Assembly: GCA_037383845.1 (NCBI GenBank)
Contig: JARRON010000008.1
Span: forward strand, 14,978 to 78,977
Direction: 5' to 3'
Length of the DNA: 64,000 bases
Source of the DNA: JARRON01 sp037383845
GTDB taxonomy: Bacteria; Pseudomonadota; Gammaproteobacteria; Steroidobacterales; XN24
Of the stretch, positions 42,472 through 53,367 are shown piece by piece. The notes under the pieces were generated by a model, which was not told the DNA's origin, did no database searches, and saw only the letters and a list, made by a program, of their open reading frames with translations. Position 1 is the first letter of the stretch, and each line of letters begins with the position of its first letter. The position numbers were made by a program, and so were the translations under genes.

Positions 42472-42873
42472 CCCTCACCCCAACCCCTCTCCCACGGGGA
42501 GAGGGGCTGGCAGTGGCGCCGCGGGACGCGCGAGGTGGGCGGGGCCCGAACTCCCGGGCCTCCGAGCCGGCCGGTCTCCCGAACAGATCGGGGCCGGGCG
42601 CCTCGCCGCGGACGGGGGCCAGGGGCGCGACGGAACCGAAGGCCGTAAGGACGGCTGGGGGGCCGGGGGCCGCGACAGGACCGAAGGCCCTGGGGGCGGC
42701 CACGAGATAGGGGGCCCAGGGGTCACGTCGGACCGAAGGCCGTCAGCCCGGCCGGCGGACGGCGGGTGGGGGCCTGCGACAGGGCGTCCCGGGCAGGTCC
42801 GCCCGCCGGGGCGGCGAGAATCCAGACTCCCTTCTCCCCGCGTCGGGGAGAAGGGCCGGGGATGAGGGGCCAG
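42472..42873 (+). repeat. inverted pair of REP-like palindromes with gene-free core
   Basis: The left unit begins CCCTCACCCCAACCCC and contains the hairpin CCCCTCTCCC/GGGAGAGGGG (42484-42506). The right unit is the same element inverted: hairpin CCCTTCTCCCCG/CGGGGAGAAGGG (42829-42855) followed by the complement of CCCTCATCCCCGGCCC. A short tail plus palindrome in opposite orientations is the layout of paired REP sequences. The core of about 320 bases is extremely GC-rich and holds no believable gene. It separates ETF-QO from etfB, and the hairpins could also slow or end transcription. Confidence 0.7.
42635..42741 (+). repeat. three imperfect direct repeats around ACCGAAGGCC
   Basis: ACCGAAGGCC occurs at 42635-42644, 42680-42689 and 42732-42741, each embedded in similar flanks (GGACCGAAGGCC in the last two). 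Spacing is about 45-52 bases. They lie inside the core of the REP-like pair. Confidence 0.6.
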
Positions 42874-42905
42874 ATCCCTCACCGGCTAGACGAAAAGGAG
42901 AACCA

Positions 42906-43652
42906 ATGAAGATCCTGGTCGGCGTGAAACGCGTCATCGACTACAACGTCCGGGTGCAGATCAACCGGGAAGGCACGGGCGTAATCACCGAGGGGGTGAA
43001 GATGAGCATCAACCCCTTCGACGAGATTGCCGTGGAGGAGGCCCTCCGGATCCGAGACAGGGGCGAGGCCACCGAGGTCGTCGTCGCGGGCATCGGCCCC
43101 GGTGCGGCCCAGCAGCAGCTGCGGACGGCGCTGGCCATGGGCGCGGATCGCGCGCTGCTCTTCGAGACGGACGACGAGATTCAGCCCCTGGCTGCCGCCC
43201 GGGCGTTCATGAAGCTCGTGGAGCAGGAAGACGCTGGCCTGGTCATTCTCGGCAAGCAGGCCATCGACGATGACTCCAACCAGGTCGGCCAGATGCTGGC
43301 GGCCCTCTGGGATCGCCCCCAGGCGACCTTTGTCTCCGGCCTGGAGTTCGCCGACGGCAAGGCAAAGGCCGTGCGGGAAGTAGACGCGGGGCTTGAGACC
43401 ATAGAAGTGGAACTCCCGGCAGTGCTGACCGTGGACCTGCGACTCAACGAGCCCCGCTTCGTGAAGATGCCCGACATCATGAAAGCCAAGCGCAAGCCCC
43501 TGGACATAACGCCGTTCGCCGATCTCGGTATCGAGATGCCGCCGAAGCTGGAAATCGGTGCCCATGAGCCACCGCCGAAGCGGGCCGGCGGAGTGAAGGT
43601 GGAATCCGCCGCGGAGCTGGTGAAGCTGCTCAAGGACAAGGGGGTCCTCTGA
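42906..43652 (+). CDS. etfB: electron transfer flavoprotein beta subunit
   Basis: 248 residues, standard for EtfB. The N-terminus MKILVGVKRVIDYNVRV, the AMP-binding region (LGKQAIDDDSNQVGQMLAAL) and the signature LPAVLTVDLRLNEPRFVKMP are all present. With EtfA it forms the soluble FAD/AMP heterodimer that accepts electrons from acyl-CoA dehydrogenases. AAAAGGAG precedes the ATG. Its stop overlaps the etfA start as TGATG. Confidence 0.97.
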   Translation: MKILVGVKRVIDYNVRVQINREGTGVITEGVKMSINPFDEIAVEEALRIRDRGEATEVVVAGIGPGAAQQQLRTALAMGADRALLFETDDEIQPLAAARAFMKLVEQEDAGLVILGKQAIDDDSNQVGQMLAALWDRPQATFVSGLEFADGKAKAVREVDAGLETIEVELPAVLTVDLRLNEPRFVKMPDIMKAKRKPLDITPFADLGIEMPPKLEIGAHEPPPKRAGGVKVESAAELVKLLKDKGVL

Positions 43653-44593
43653 TGACCGACGTACTCCTCATCGCCGATCACGACGGCAAGACGCTCAACG
43701 CGGGCACCAACCGGGCCCTCACCTGTGCCAAGGAGCTCGGCGAGGTCGATCTCGCGGTGTTTCATTCGGGCGCCGACGACGTAGTGGAGACGGCCTCGAA
43801 ACTGGACTGGGTCACCAGGGTGCTGTCGGTGGAACGGCCGGAGAACGCGGATCCGGTCGCCGCGGTGCTGGCGCCCCAGATCGCAAAGCTTGCGGAGGAC
43901 TACGACTGCGTGCTGGCGCCGTCGACCACCTTCGGCAAGGACGTGCTGCCCCGGGTCGCCGCCCTGCTCGGTGTCCCCCAGGTCTCGGACCTCATGGAGG
44001 TGCTGGACAAGCGCAGCTTCAAGCGCCCCATCTACGCCGGCAATGTCATCACGACGGTGACCGTGCCGGAGGGCTGCAAGGTGCTCGCCACGGTCCGCAT
44101 CGCTTCCTTCCAGGCGGCGGAGTTCGGGGACGCCTCGCCGGTGGAGAGCATCTCCCTGGACGTCTCCCTTCCCGGGCACACCACCTACCACGGCCTCGCG
44201 GAAACCACGACCGGCGATCGTCCCGACCTGCAGAGCGCATCCCGGGTCGTCGCCGGCGGGCGGGGCGTGGGAAGCGAAGAGAATTTCGCCGTAGTCTTCA
44301 AGCTCGCGGAAAGGCTCAACGCCGCGGTCGGCGCCTCCAGGGCGGCGGTGGACGCCGGCTACGTGCCCAACGACATGCAGATCGGGCAGACCGGCAAGAT
44401 CATCGCGCCGGAGCTGTACATCGGCGTCGGCATATCCGGGGCCATCCAGCACATGACGGGAATCAAGGACGCCGGCCTGATCGTGGCCATCAACAAGGAC
44501 CCGGAGGCACCGATCTTCGAGGCGGCCGACATCGGTCTGGTGGGCGACCTCTTCCAGATCCTGCCCCAGATCGAGGCCGAGCTGGACAAGTGA
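43652..44593 (+). CDS. etfA: electron transfer flavoprotein alpha subunit
   Basis: 313 residues, typical length. The C-terminal FAD-binding domain shows GQTGKIIAPELYIGVGISGA and AINKDPEAPIFEAADIGLVG, the classic EtfA signature; the N-terminal domain pairs with EtfB. Together they carry electrons from isovaleryl-CoA dehydrogenase and other acyl-CoA dehydrogenases to ETF-QO. The preceding gene overlaps it, so equal expression of both subunits is expected. Confidence 0.97.
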   Translation: MTDVLLIADHDGKTLNAGTNRALTCAKELGEVDLAVFHSGADDVVETASKLDWVTRVLSVERPENADPVAAVLAPQIAKLAEDYDCVLAPSTTFGKDVLPRVAALLGVPQVSDLMEVLDKRSFKRPIYAGNVITTVTVPEGCKVLATVRIASFQAAEFGDASPVESISLDVSLPGHTTYHGLAETTTGDRPDLQSASRVVAGGRGVGSEENFAVVFKLAERLNAAVGASRAAVDAGYVPNDMQIGQTGKIIAPELYIGVGISGAIQHMTGIKDAGLIVAINKDPEAPIFEAADIGLVGDLFQILPQIEAELDK

Positions 44594-44645
44594 CGAACGT
44601 GGCACCGCCCGCTGCCCACGGACATCCACCGGCAGACAGGACGGC

Positions 44646-46628
<1,983 letters not shown>

Positions 46629-46726
46629 AGGATGCCGGCAATGCGGGTCGGGATCAGCTGCGTCCACACCGCTCATGCCGCCATCGCTGGTCTCGTCGGC
46701 AGACATCGGAAGCTCTCGGAGAGCTC

Positions 46727-47836
46727 ATGACCCTCTCCGACAGCGCATCTCTTCCCGTCACTCCCCTCGCCCGCTACCGGGCCGAGGTTGAACGCTTCGA
46801 CTGGGTCCCGGACCCGGCCCAGGAAGCCGCGGCGGCACGGCTGGATGACCTGCACCAGAGGCTGCTGGCCACGCCACCTCCGAAGCGCCGAAGGTTCCGC
46901 AGGTCACGTCCTGTGAAGCCCGTCCGCGGCCTTTACCTGTGGGGCGACACGGGCCGGGGCAAGACCTGGCTGGTTGACCTGTTCTACAAGTGTCTACCCT
47001 TCCCGGAGAAGCTGAGACGGCACTTCCATCGCTTTATGGCGGATGTCCTCGATCAGCTGAAAGGCCACGCGGAGCTGGCCGACCCCCTGGCGCCGGTCGC
47101 CGACACCATCGCGGCCAGAGCCAGGGTCGTGTGTTTCGACGAGCTGTTCGTCTCGGACATCGCGGACGCCATGATCCTGGGCACGCTGTTCGAAAAACTC
47201 TTCGCAAGGGGCGTGACGCTGGTGGCAACGTCCAACGTGCCCCCGGCCGATCTTTACCGGGACGGCCTCCAGCGCGCGCGCTTCCTGCCTGCCATCGAGC
47301 AGCTCGAATCCCACATGGACGTAGTGCAGATCGGCGGCGATGCCGACTATCGCCTGCGGCTTCTGGGCCGCGCAGAAATCTATCACGCTCCCCTGGGCGC
47401 ACGGGCGGAGTCCAGCCTGGCCAGCTATTTCGACGAGGCGGCCCCGGAAGACACGCGCAACCACGGCGACCTGCGGGTGCTGGGCAGGGAAATTCCCGTG
47501 CGCGCCCGCGCCGACGGCATCGTCTGGTTCGAATTCGACCATATCTGCGGCGGGCCGCGAAGCCAGTCCGACTACATCGAAATCGCCCGGAGCTTCCACA
47601 CTGTCCTGGTGTCGGGCGTACCGAGATTCACGCCGGAGACGGAGAACGAGGCCAGGCGGTTCATAGCGCTGGTGGACGAGTTCTACGACCGAAAGGTCAA
47701 GCTCATCCTGTCGGCGGCGGTGGACATCGACTACCTGTATGGCGGCAGCCGGCTGGGATTCGAATTCAAGCGCACCCTCAGCCGGCTCGAGGAAATGCAG
47801 AGCCGGGCCTACCTGGCCTCGCCGCACCTCCCCTGA
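46727..47836 (+). CDS. zapE: cell division protein ZapE (AFG1-like ATPase)
   Basis: 369 residues. P-loop GDTGRGKT (73-80) in LYLWGDTGRGKTWLVDLFY, Walker B VVCFDELFVSDIADAM, sensor ATSNVPPADLYRDGLQR and the C-terminal SRLEEMQSRAYL are all hallmarks of ZapE/AFG1. The protein is a Z-ring-associated ATPase in gammaproteobacteria; the mitochondrial homologue works in protein quality control. A basic patch (PKRRRFRRSRP) lies just before the P-loop. It appears to be a single gene. Confidence 0.94.
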   Translation: MTLSDSASLPVTPLARYRAEVERFDWVPDPAQEAAAARLDDLHQRLLATPPPKRRRFRRSRPVKPVRGLYLWGDTGRGKTWLVDLFYKCLPFPEKLRRHFHRFMADVLDQLKGHAELADPLAPVADTIAARARVVCFDELFVSDIADAMILGTLFEKLFARGVTLVATSNVPPADLYRDGLQRARFLPAIEQLESHMDVVQIGGDADYRLRLLGRAEIYHAPLGARAESSLASYFDEAAPEDTRNHGDLRVLGREIPVRARADGIVWFEFDHICGGPRSQSDYIEIARSFHTVLVSGVPRFTPETENEARRFIALVDEFYDRKVKLILSAAVDIDYLYGGSRLGFEFKRTLSRLEEMQSRAYLASPHLP

Positions 47837-47906
47837 CCGGCCGCAGGATTCCCCACTGCGCCCGGCAGGCCCGAGCGGCGCGCTTCTGCCGCCCCGGTCA
47901 GGCGAC

Positions 47907-48578
47907 TTAACGGGCCCTGGCCCGAGCCTCGTCCAGGCCCTCCCGGAGGATGCCCGCCCAGTTGCGGAAAGCCCGCCGGGCTTCCGCGGTATTGCTCGTC
48001 TGGGACGTCATGGTGTACATGCCGGTCTGCCGCGCGGTGCTCGAATCTATGACCCTGGCGAGAATGTCGCCGGTCACCGAGTCCCGGAGCTCGAGTACCA
48101 GGGTCATGCTCCCGGCTTCAGCGGTATAAACTCGCGACCGGCCGGTCGCATTCCGTTCCGGAGCGTTGATGTACAGATCAACGATGGCCGGTGTGACCCT
48201 GAGGGTGTCATAGGCGGGCTCGTCCACCAGCCGGTACCCGCCCTCAGCGAGCTCCTCGGCGAAGACCTCCCGGAACAACGCAGCCATGTCCCGGCGGATT
48301 CGCTGGATGTCCTGCGCGTCGAGGCGGTCCGAAGCACCCACGGTGCCGCGGTTCGGATCCCAGTTCGACGCGAAGCTCACTTCCACCGGGTCCAGGATGA
48401 TGTTGTCGTAGCTGTGGACCTCGGCCCCGGGCTGGACGTACACGGCGTCCAGGCGCGTCCCGGGCCTCAGGACCAGGCCGTCCCACTGCGGCTTGAAACC
48501 CGTCCCGGGCGGAGCGGCGCAGCCCGCGGCGAGCAGTCCGCCGAGCAAAATCAGCATGGAGATACGTAGACCTGCCAT
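47907..48578 (-). CDS. DUF3313-type lipoprotein
   Basis: 223 residues with a lipoprotein signal MLILLGGLLAAGC. The mature part shows the DUF3313 pattern: a YVQPGAEVHSYDNIILDPVE strand region, FREVFAEELAEGGYRLVDEP, and TPAIVDLYINAP followed by GSMTLVLELRDSVTGDILAR. Many such lipoproteins are probable outer-membrane-associated proteins with a fold like the TolB/CsgG accessory group. No partner is encoded next to it: ZapE converges from the left and a divergent small gene lies on the right. Function unknown. Confidence 0.8.
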   Translation of the reverse strand: MAGLRISMLILLGGLLAAGCAAPPGTGFKPQWDGLVLRPGTRLDAVYVQPGAEVHSYDNIILDPVEVSFASNWDPNRGTVGASDRLDAQDIQRIRRDMAALFREVFAEELAEGGYRLVDEPAYDTLRVTPAIVDLYINAPERNATGRSRVYTAEAGSMTLVLELRDSVTGDILARVIDSSTARQTGMYTMTSQTSNTAEARRAFRNWAGILREGLDEARARAR

Positions 48579-48767
48579 GATGGAACCTCTTGGAAGACGC
48601 GGCAGAAAACCGGCTGCCGACGCTGCATGCTAGCACCCCGGTGCGTCGCTTCATGCAGCGCCGGCCCGCGCTGCAGCGGACCGCCGCAGGGCTTAAGATA
48701 AAGCTTGGGCAGCCGGGGCCTGCGGACGATTTCCGGGGCAGCGAGGCCGTCGAGGAGGCAGGGCATC

Positions 48768-49064
48768 ATGAGGGGCACAACAAGGTTTTTCGCGCTGAGC
48801 CTGGCGGTGCTGCTTCCCGGCGGCGTCGTCGCCGATGGCGCTTTTCGCTGTGGCAACAAGATCATCGAGGTGGGCATGTCCGTGGAGGAGGTCCGGCGGC
48901 ACTGCGGGGAGCCCACCTCCAGCCGGACCGAAGAGCGGGCAGTACACAGCGGCAACCGGATTGTCGGCAAGACCGAATTCCACATCTGGACTTACAAGCC
49001 GACCACGTCGTCCATTCCGCGCATACTGACCTTCGATCAGGACCGGCTCGTGGAAATCGACTAG
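48768..49064 (+). CDS. DUF2845-type small exported protein
   Basis: 98 residues from the ATG at 48768, preceded by GAGGAGG. A signal peptide (FFALSLAVLLPGGVVADG) is followed by FRCGNKIIEVGMSVEEVRRHC, with two cysteines that can form a disulfide, and the GEP turn typical of DUF2845/SmpA-like small periplasmic proteins. The fold resembles BamE-type two-helix, three-strand modules. It is divergent from the DUF3313 lipoprotein gene; a TAAGAT at 48694-48699 might be its -10. Function unknown. Confidence 0.82.
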   Translation: MRGTTRFFALSLAVLLPGGVVADGAFRCGNKIIEVGMSVEEVRRHCGEPTSSRTEERAVHSGNRIVGKTEFHIWTYKPTTSSIPRILTFDQDRLVEID

Positions 49065-49079
49065 CCGCCGCCCCGGAAA

Positions 49080-50531
49080 ATGGCGTCTCGCAGTGCAGGT
49101 CCGGAACGGCTACGCCGCCTCGTCAGCGGCGCGGGGGATCGTGCAGTGACACGGACGCGACAGGAAGGCTCATCACCCAGCGAACGCCGGGGACGGCGGG
49201 TCACGGCCGTCGGGCTGGGGCTACTGTTGCTCATGACCGTAATCGTCAGTGGCTGCGGCATCATCGAGCGCGCCACCGGCCAGGCCGCACGGCGCCAGCA
49301 GATGGAGATCGAGCAGAAACAGCTGTCCGAGTCGGTCCAGCTGGCCGTCATGCGTTTCTCCGACCAGTACCGGGAGACTATAGAGACCGAGGCGGAAACA
49401 CTGGTGCGGAGATACCCGGACGTGGCGAGCAGGATCCGGCTCCTGGACTGGTCGTTCTCCCAGGCCACTGCCGCCACCATCATTGCCGCGGGGCCGAATA
49501 TCGTCACCAACGTCCTGGACATGGTTGTTCTGGCGGGCCTGAGCCGTCGCGTTGCAGAAGAAAGCCTCCCGGCGCGCTGGCCGCGCGGAGAAGTAGATCG
49601 GGTGATCCGGGTCCACCGGCAGCTGGAAAACGAAGCGTTCCGGTTGCTGCAACTTCTCGATCCGGGCCAGGAAGAGACACGGGAGGCAGAACTCAGCGCG
49701 CTTATGGACCAGTGGTCCGCCGACAATCCCGACGTAACACAGGTGGCCTATATCCGGTTCGCCGACTTTGCAGGACTCGGCAAAAGGACCCAGCGTCCCG
49801 TCTCCCCGGGGCTGCTCGGCATCATCGGTCTGGACCTCATGTCCGGCATCGACCCCGCTGTGGCGGAAATCGAACAGACCCGGCAGCTGGCGGAGCGGGC
49901 CCTGTTCTATGCCCAGCGACTTCCCATGCTCATTGACCTGCAGATACGCGTGGGCGCGGCCCGGGTGGCCGCAGCCCCCGAGATGGTCGAGATGCTGCAG
50001 ACCGTCAACAGCATCGGCGCCATGTCCCGGACCGCGACCGAGCTGGGCAGCGAGATCCCCGGACTGGTAGCCAGGGAACGCCAGGCAGCCATAGACCAGG
50101 TACTGGCAGGGCTGCAGGCACAGCAGGCGGAGATGACAACCCTGGCCCGGGAGCTTCGGGGTGCCCTGGAAGCCGGTGCCCTGACCGCAGAGAACCTGGA
50201 CGGGGTGGTGAATTCAGCGGACCGGCTCATGGCACGCTTCGAGCCGGCTCCCGGGGCCGCCCCGAAAGAGCCCGGCCGGCCGTTCGACATCACCGAATAC
50301 ACCACGGCCCTGGCCGAGCTCAACGTCACGACCCGGGAACTTCAGGCGCTCCTGGCCGGCGTGGACGGTCTCGCGCCCAGGCTCGCCGCCCAGGTGGACG
50401 AGCTGACCGCCCGAACGGAAGCGCTGGTGGATTACGCGTTCTGGCGACTGGTCCTGCTCATCGCCGTAATCCTGCTGGCCGCCATCGTCTACCGGCTGGT
50501 GGCCCGGAGCGTGAGGCGCCCTGCAGACTAG
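49080..50531 (+). CDS. coiled-coil membrane protein of unknown function
   Basis: 483 residues, or 461 if translation starts at the GTG at 49146. An N-terminal basic region precedes a hydrophobic segment ending in VIVSGC, which resembles a lipobox or a membrane helix. The centre is helical with heptads (QLAERALFYAQRLPMLIDLQ, LAGLQAQQAEMTTLARELRG). The C-terminus has a clear membrane helix (FWRLVLLIAVILLAAIVYRL) with a basic tail. Two membrane attachments around a coiled-coil periplasmic domain suggest a sensor- or scaffold-like protein, but no signalling domain is present. It follows the DUF2845 gene by 15 bases. Confidence 0.7.
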   Translation: MASRSAGPERLRRLVSGAGDRAVTRTRQEGSSPSERRGRRVTAVGLGLLLLMTVIVSGCGIIERATGQAARRQQMEIEQKQLSESVQLAVMRFSDQYRETIETEAETLVRRYPDVASRIRLLDWSFSQATAATIIAAGPNIVTNVLDMVVLAGLSRRVAEESLPARWPRGEVDRVIRVHRQLENEAFRLLQLLDPGQEETREAELSALMDQWSADNPDVTQVAYIRFADFAGLGKRTQRPVSPGLLGIIGLDLMSGIDPAVAEIEQTRQLAERALFYAQRLPMLIDLQIRVGAARVAAAPEMVEMLQTVNSIGAMSRTATELGSEIPGLVARERQAAIDQVLAGLQAQQAEMTTLARELRGALEAGALTAENLDGVVNSADRLMARFEPAPGAAPKEPGRPFDITEYTTALAELNVTTRELQALLAGVDGLAPRLAAQVDELTARTEALVDYAFWRLVLLIAVILLAAIVYRLVARSVRRPAD

Positions 50532-50608
50532 GGCCTTCTTCGCCAGGCCCGGGGTCTTCCCGCGGAGCGCGAGCGACCGGCGCGTCACGCCGGCCTCCGT
50601 GCTTCCGC

Positions 50609-50614
50609 TAGAAT
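50609..50614 (+). promoter_or_regulatory. candidate -10 (TAGAAT) for nadA
   Basis: TAGAAT lies 47 bases before the nadA ATG in a GC-rich gap between the coiled-coil gene and nadA. No clear -35 is seen. Confidence 0.35.
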
Positions 50615-50660
50615 CAGCGTTTGCCCGGCATGCAGGGCGAGAAGCACCGAGGACCAACCG

Positions 50661-51713
50661 ATGGCGACCACCAGCGCGGACACCGTGTACGAGAGCCTCA
50701 AGTCGCGGCTGAGCCGGGTGATGCCCGATTTCGAGATCCGCCTGAAGGCCGACGTGGCCGCGGAGATCCTCGATCTGAAGCGCGAGCGCAACGCCGTCAT
50801 CCTGGCGCACAACTACATGGAGCCGGCGCTTTTCTACTCCGTGCCGGACTACCGTGGGGACTCGCTGGAGCTCAGCCGGGTGGCCGCCTCCGTGGATGCG
50901 GAGGTCATCGTCTTCTGTGGCGTCAGGTTCATGGCCGAGACCGCCAAGATCCTGAGCCCGGAACGCACGGTGCTGCTGCCCGCCAGCGGCCCGGCCGGCT
51001 GCTCTCTGGCCGCCAGCATCACCGCCGAGGACGTCCGCGAGTTGCGACGTCGTTTCCCCGGCGTGCCCGTCGTCGCTTACGTGAATACCTACGCTGACGT
51101 AAAGGCCGAGGTGGACATCTGCTGCACGTCGGGAAACGCCCGGGCCGTGGTGGAGTCCCTGGATGCCGACACGGTGATCTTCCTGCCGGACGAGTTCCTG
51201 GCCCGCAACGTCGCCCGGGAGACCGGCCGGAACATCCTCGTCGCGAGGCCCGGCGGCGAAGTCGAAGCCATCCCCGGCGGAGACGGAAACGGCATGCTCG
51301 TGGGGTGGAACGGGCGCTGCGAGGTCCACGAGCTGTTCACCGCCGAGGACGTGGCCACGGCGCGGGCCCAGTTCCCCGACGTGGTGGTGCTGGCCCATCC
51401 GGAGTGCCCCCCAGAGGTCGTGGACGCCGCGGACTTTTCCGCGAGCACCTCCGCCATGACCCGCTTCGTCGAGGAAAGCGACGCGCCTCACTTCCTCCTG
51501 CTGACCGAATGCTCCATGGGCGACAACATCGCCGCAGCGAACCCTGACAAGGACATGCTCCGGCTGTGCAGCCATCGCTGTCCCCACATGGCCGAAATCA
51601 CGCTCGAGGATGTCAGAAATGCGCTTCTCCACGACCGGCAGCTCATCGAGCTCCCGGAAGACGTGCGCAGGCGTGCGCACCGATCCCTCCAGCGCATGAT
51701 TGCCATCTCCTAG
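50661..51713 (+). CDS. nadA: quinolinate synthase
   Basis: 350 residues. NadA motifs: ILAHNYMEPALF, VFCGVRFMAETAKIL, LLPASGPAGCSLA, CEVHELF, HPECPPEV and CSHRCPHM. The three 4Fe-4S ligands are probably Cys114, Cys220 and Cys307. It condenses iminoaspartate with dihydroxyacetone phosphate to quinolinate, the first committed product of NAD synthesis. nadB follows four bases downstream, so the pair forms an operon that couples iminoaspartate production and use. No NadR-type operator is visible. Confidence 0.95.
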   Translation: MATTSADTVYESLKSRLSRVMPDFEIRLKADVAAEILDLKRERNAVILAHNYMEPALFYSVPDYRGDSLELSRVAASVDAEVIVFCGVRFMAETAKILSPERTVLLPASGPAGCSLAASITAEDVRELRRRFPGVPVVAYVNTYADVKAEVDICCTSGNARAVVESLDADTVIFLPDEFLARNVARETGRNILVARPGGEVEAIPGGDGNGMLVGWNGRCEVHELFTAEDVATARAQFPDVVVLAHPECPPEVVDAADFSASTSAMTRFVEESDAPHFLLLTECSMGDNIAAANPDKDMLRLCSHRCPHMAEITLEDVRNALLHDRQLIELPEDVRRRAHRSLQRMIAIS

Positions 51714-51717
51714 CCTC

Positions 51718-53352
51718 ATGGCCTCACCCGCGCCCCCGGAACGCAGCGACGTTCTCGTCGTCGGCTCCGGCATCGCCGGCGCCGCCGCCGCCCTGGAAGC
51801 CGCTGACCGGGGCCTCGCCGTCACCGTGCTGAGGCGCGCCGACCCGACCGATGAGTCCGCCTCCTCCTGGGCCCAGGGCGGCATTGTCGCCCGGGGCATC
51901 GGGGACTCGCCGGACCTGCTGGAGAAGGACATCCTGGCCGCGGGCGCCGGCCTGTCCTGGCCACCCGCCGCGCGCCTGCTGGCCGAGGAAGGTCCGCCAC
52001 TGGTGGATCGCTTCCTGGTGGACCGGGCCGGCGTGGCCTTCGACACCGGGCCTGACGGGGAATGGGCCTTCGGCCTGGAGGCGGCCCACTCCGCCAGACG
52101 AATTCTGCACGTCGGAGACGCCACCGGGCGCGCCATCATGGAAGCTCTGCTCGGCCGGCTGTCCGGGCATCCGAACGTTACGGTCCTGTCCCGCACCGCC
52201 GTGGACCTGCTGACCTTCCCTCATCACGCCCTGGACCCGCTGGCGGTGTATCAGCCGGCGACCTGCCACGGGGTCTACGCCCTGGACGGGGCGAACGGGC
52301 GGGTCGAACCACTCCTGGCCCGCGCCACCATCCTGGCCACCGGCGGCCTCGGGCAGGTGTACCTGAATACCACCAATCCCCCCGGCGCCCGGGGCGACGG
52401 CGTTGCCATGGCCCACCGGGCCGGCGCACGTGTCGTGAACGCCCAGTTCGTTCAGTTCCATCCCACGGCCCTGGACATGCCGGGCCACACCAAGCTCCTG
52501 ATCAGCGAGGCCCTGCGGGGCGAAGGGGCGCGGCTGCTGACCCCCGGGGGCGAGCCCTTCATGGGGCGATACGACCCCGAGCGCGGCGAGCTGGCCCCCC
52601 GGGACGTGGTGGCCCGGGCCATCTTCACGGAGATGCTGGGTAACGACTGGCACCACGTTCTCCTCGACCTCGCGTCCGTCCTGCCCGCCGGGCGTATCCG
52701 GGAACGCTTTCCCGCCATCCATGCCGCCTGCCTGGCCCGAGGCATCGACATCACGACACAGCCGATCCCGGTGGTGCCGGCAGCCCATTACGCCTGCGGC
52801 GGCGTGCTGGTGGATGCCAACGGCCGCAGCACCCTGCCCGGCCTCTACGCCGTCGGAGAAGTGGCGTGCACCGGGGTCCACGGCGCCAACCGCCTGGCGA
52901 GCACTTCCCTGCTGGAGGGACTGCTGTGGGGCGTGCGGGCGGCCCGGCATGTCGCGGACTCGGGCCCGGACTCCATTCCCCCCCGGGACTCGGTGCCGGA
53001 CTGGGACGACTCCGGCCTCATCTATGACGCCGACCCGGCGCTGCTGCAGGGGGACCTGCAGACGCTTCGCACCCTCATGTGGCACTACGTGGGGGTGATT
53101 CGCAGCGGCTTTCGGCTGACCCGTGCCATCAACGAGCTGAGGCAGCTGGGCCTGAGCATCGAGGCCTTCTACCGCCAGGCGCGCCTCACAGACGCCCTGA
53201 TCGGCCTGCGTAACGCCGCGCTGGCCGGGCTCGTAGTGGCCACCGCCGCCCACCGCGACCCGGTGAGCCGCGGCTGCCATTACCGTGAGGACTATCCCGC
53301 CACCGGTCCGGGGACGCCGCTGGCCGGCCTGAACCGGTCCCCGCCTCCGTAG
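51718..53352 (+). CDS. nadB: L-aspartate oxidase
   Basis: 544 residues from the ATG at 51718, just after the nadA stop; an in-frame ATG at 51700 would overlap nadA. The FAD fold VLVVGSGIAGAAAALEAADR, the succinate-dehydrogenase-like active-site segments ASSWAQGGI and FVQFHPTAL, and HYACGGVLVDANGR with GLYAVGEVACTGVHGANRLA are all present. It oxidises L-aspartate to iminoaspartate for NadA. Operon context with nadA separates it from succinate dehydrogenase and fumarate reductase paralogues. Confidence 0.95.
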   Translation: MASPAPPERSDVLVVGSGIAGAAAALEAADRGLAVTVLRRADPTDESASSWAQGGIVARGIGDSPDLLEKDILAAGAGLSWPPAARLLAEEGPPLVDRFLVDRAGVAFDTGPDGEWAFGLEAAHSARRILHVGDATGRAIMEALLGRLSGHPNVTVLSRTAVDLLTFPHHALDPLAVYQPATCHGVYALDGANGRVEPLLARATILATGGLGQVYLNTTNPPGARGDGVAMAHRAGARVVNAQFVQFHPTALDMPGHTKLLISEALRGEGARLLTPGGEPFMGRYDPERGELAPRDVVARAIFTEMLGNDWHHVLLDLASVLPAGRIRERFPAIHAACLARGIDITTQPIPVVPAAHYACGGVLVDANGRSTLPGLYAVGEVACTGVHGANRLASTSLLEGLLWGVRAARHVADSGPDSIPPRDSVPDWDDSGLIYDADPALLQGDLQTLRTLMWHYVGVIRSGFRLTRAINELRQLGLSIEAFYRQARLTDALIGLRNAALAGLVVATAAHRDPVSRGCHYREDYPATGPGTPLAGLNRSPPP

Positions 53353-53367
53353 CAGGCTCCGCCGGCT

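Noticed and set aside
42472..42905. A small gene between ETF-QO and etfB
   Set aside because: Frames here are built from the palindromes and GC-rich repeats, with no ribosome site or recognisable protein.
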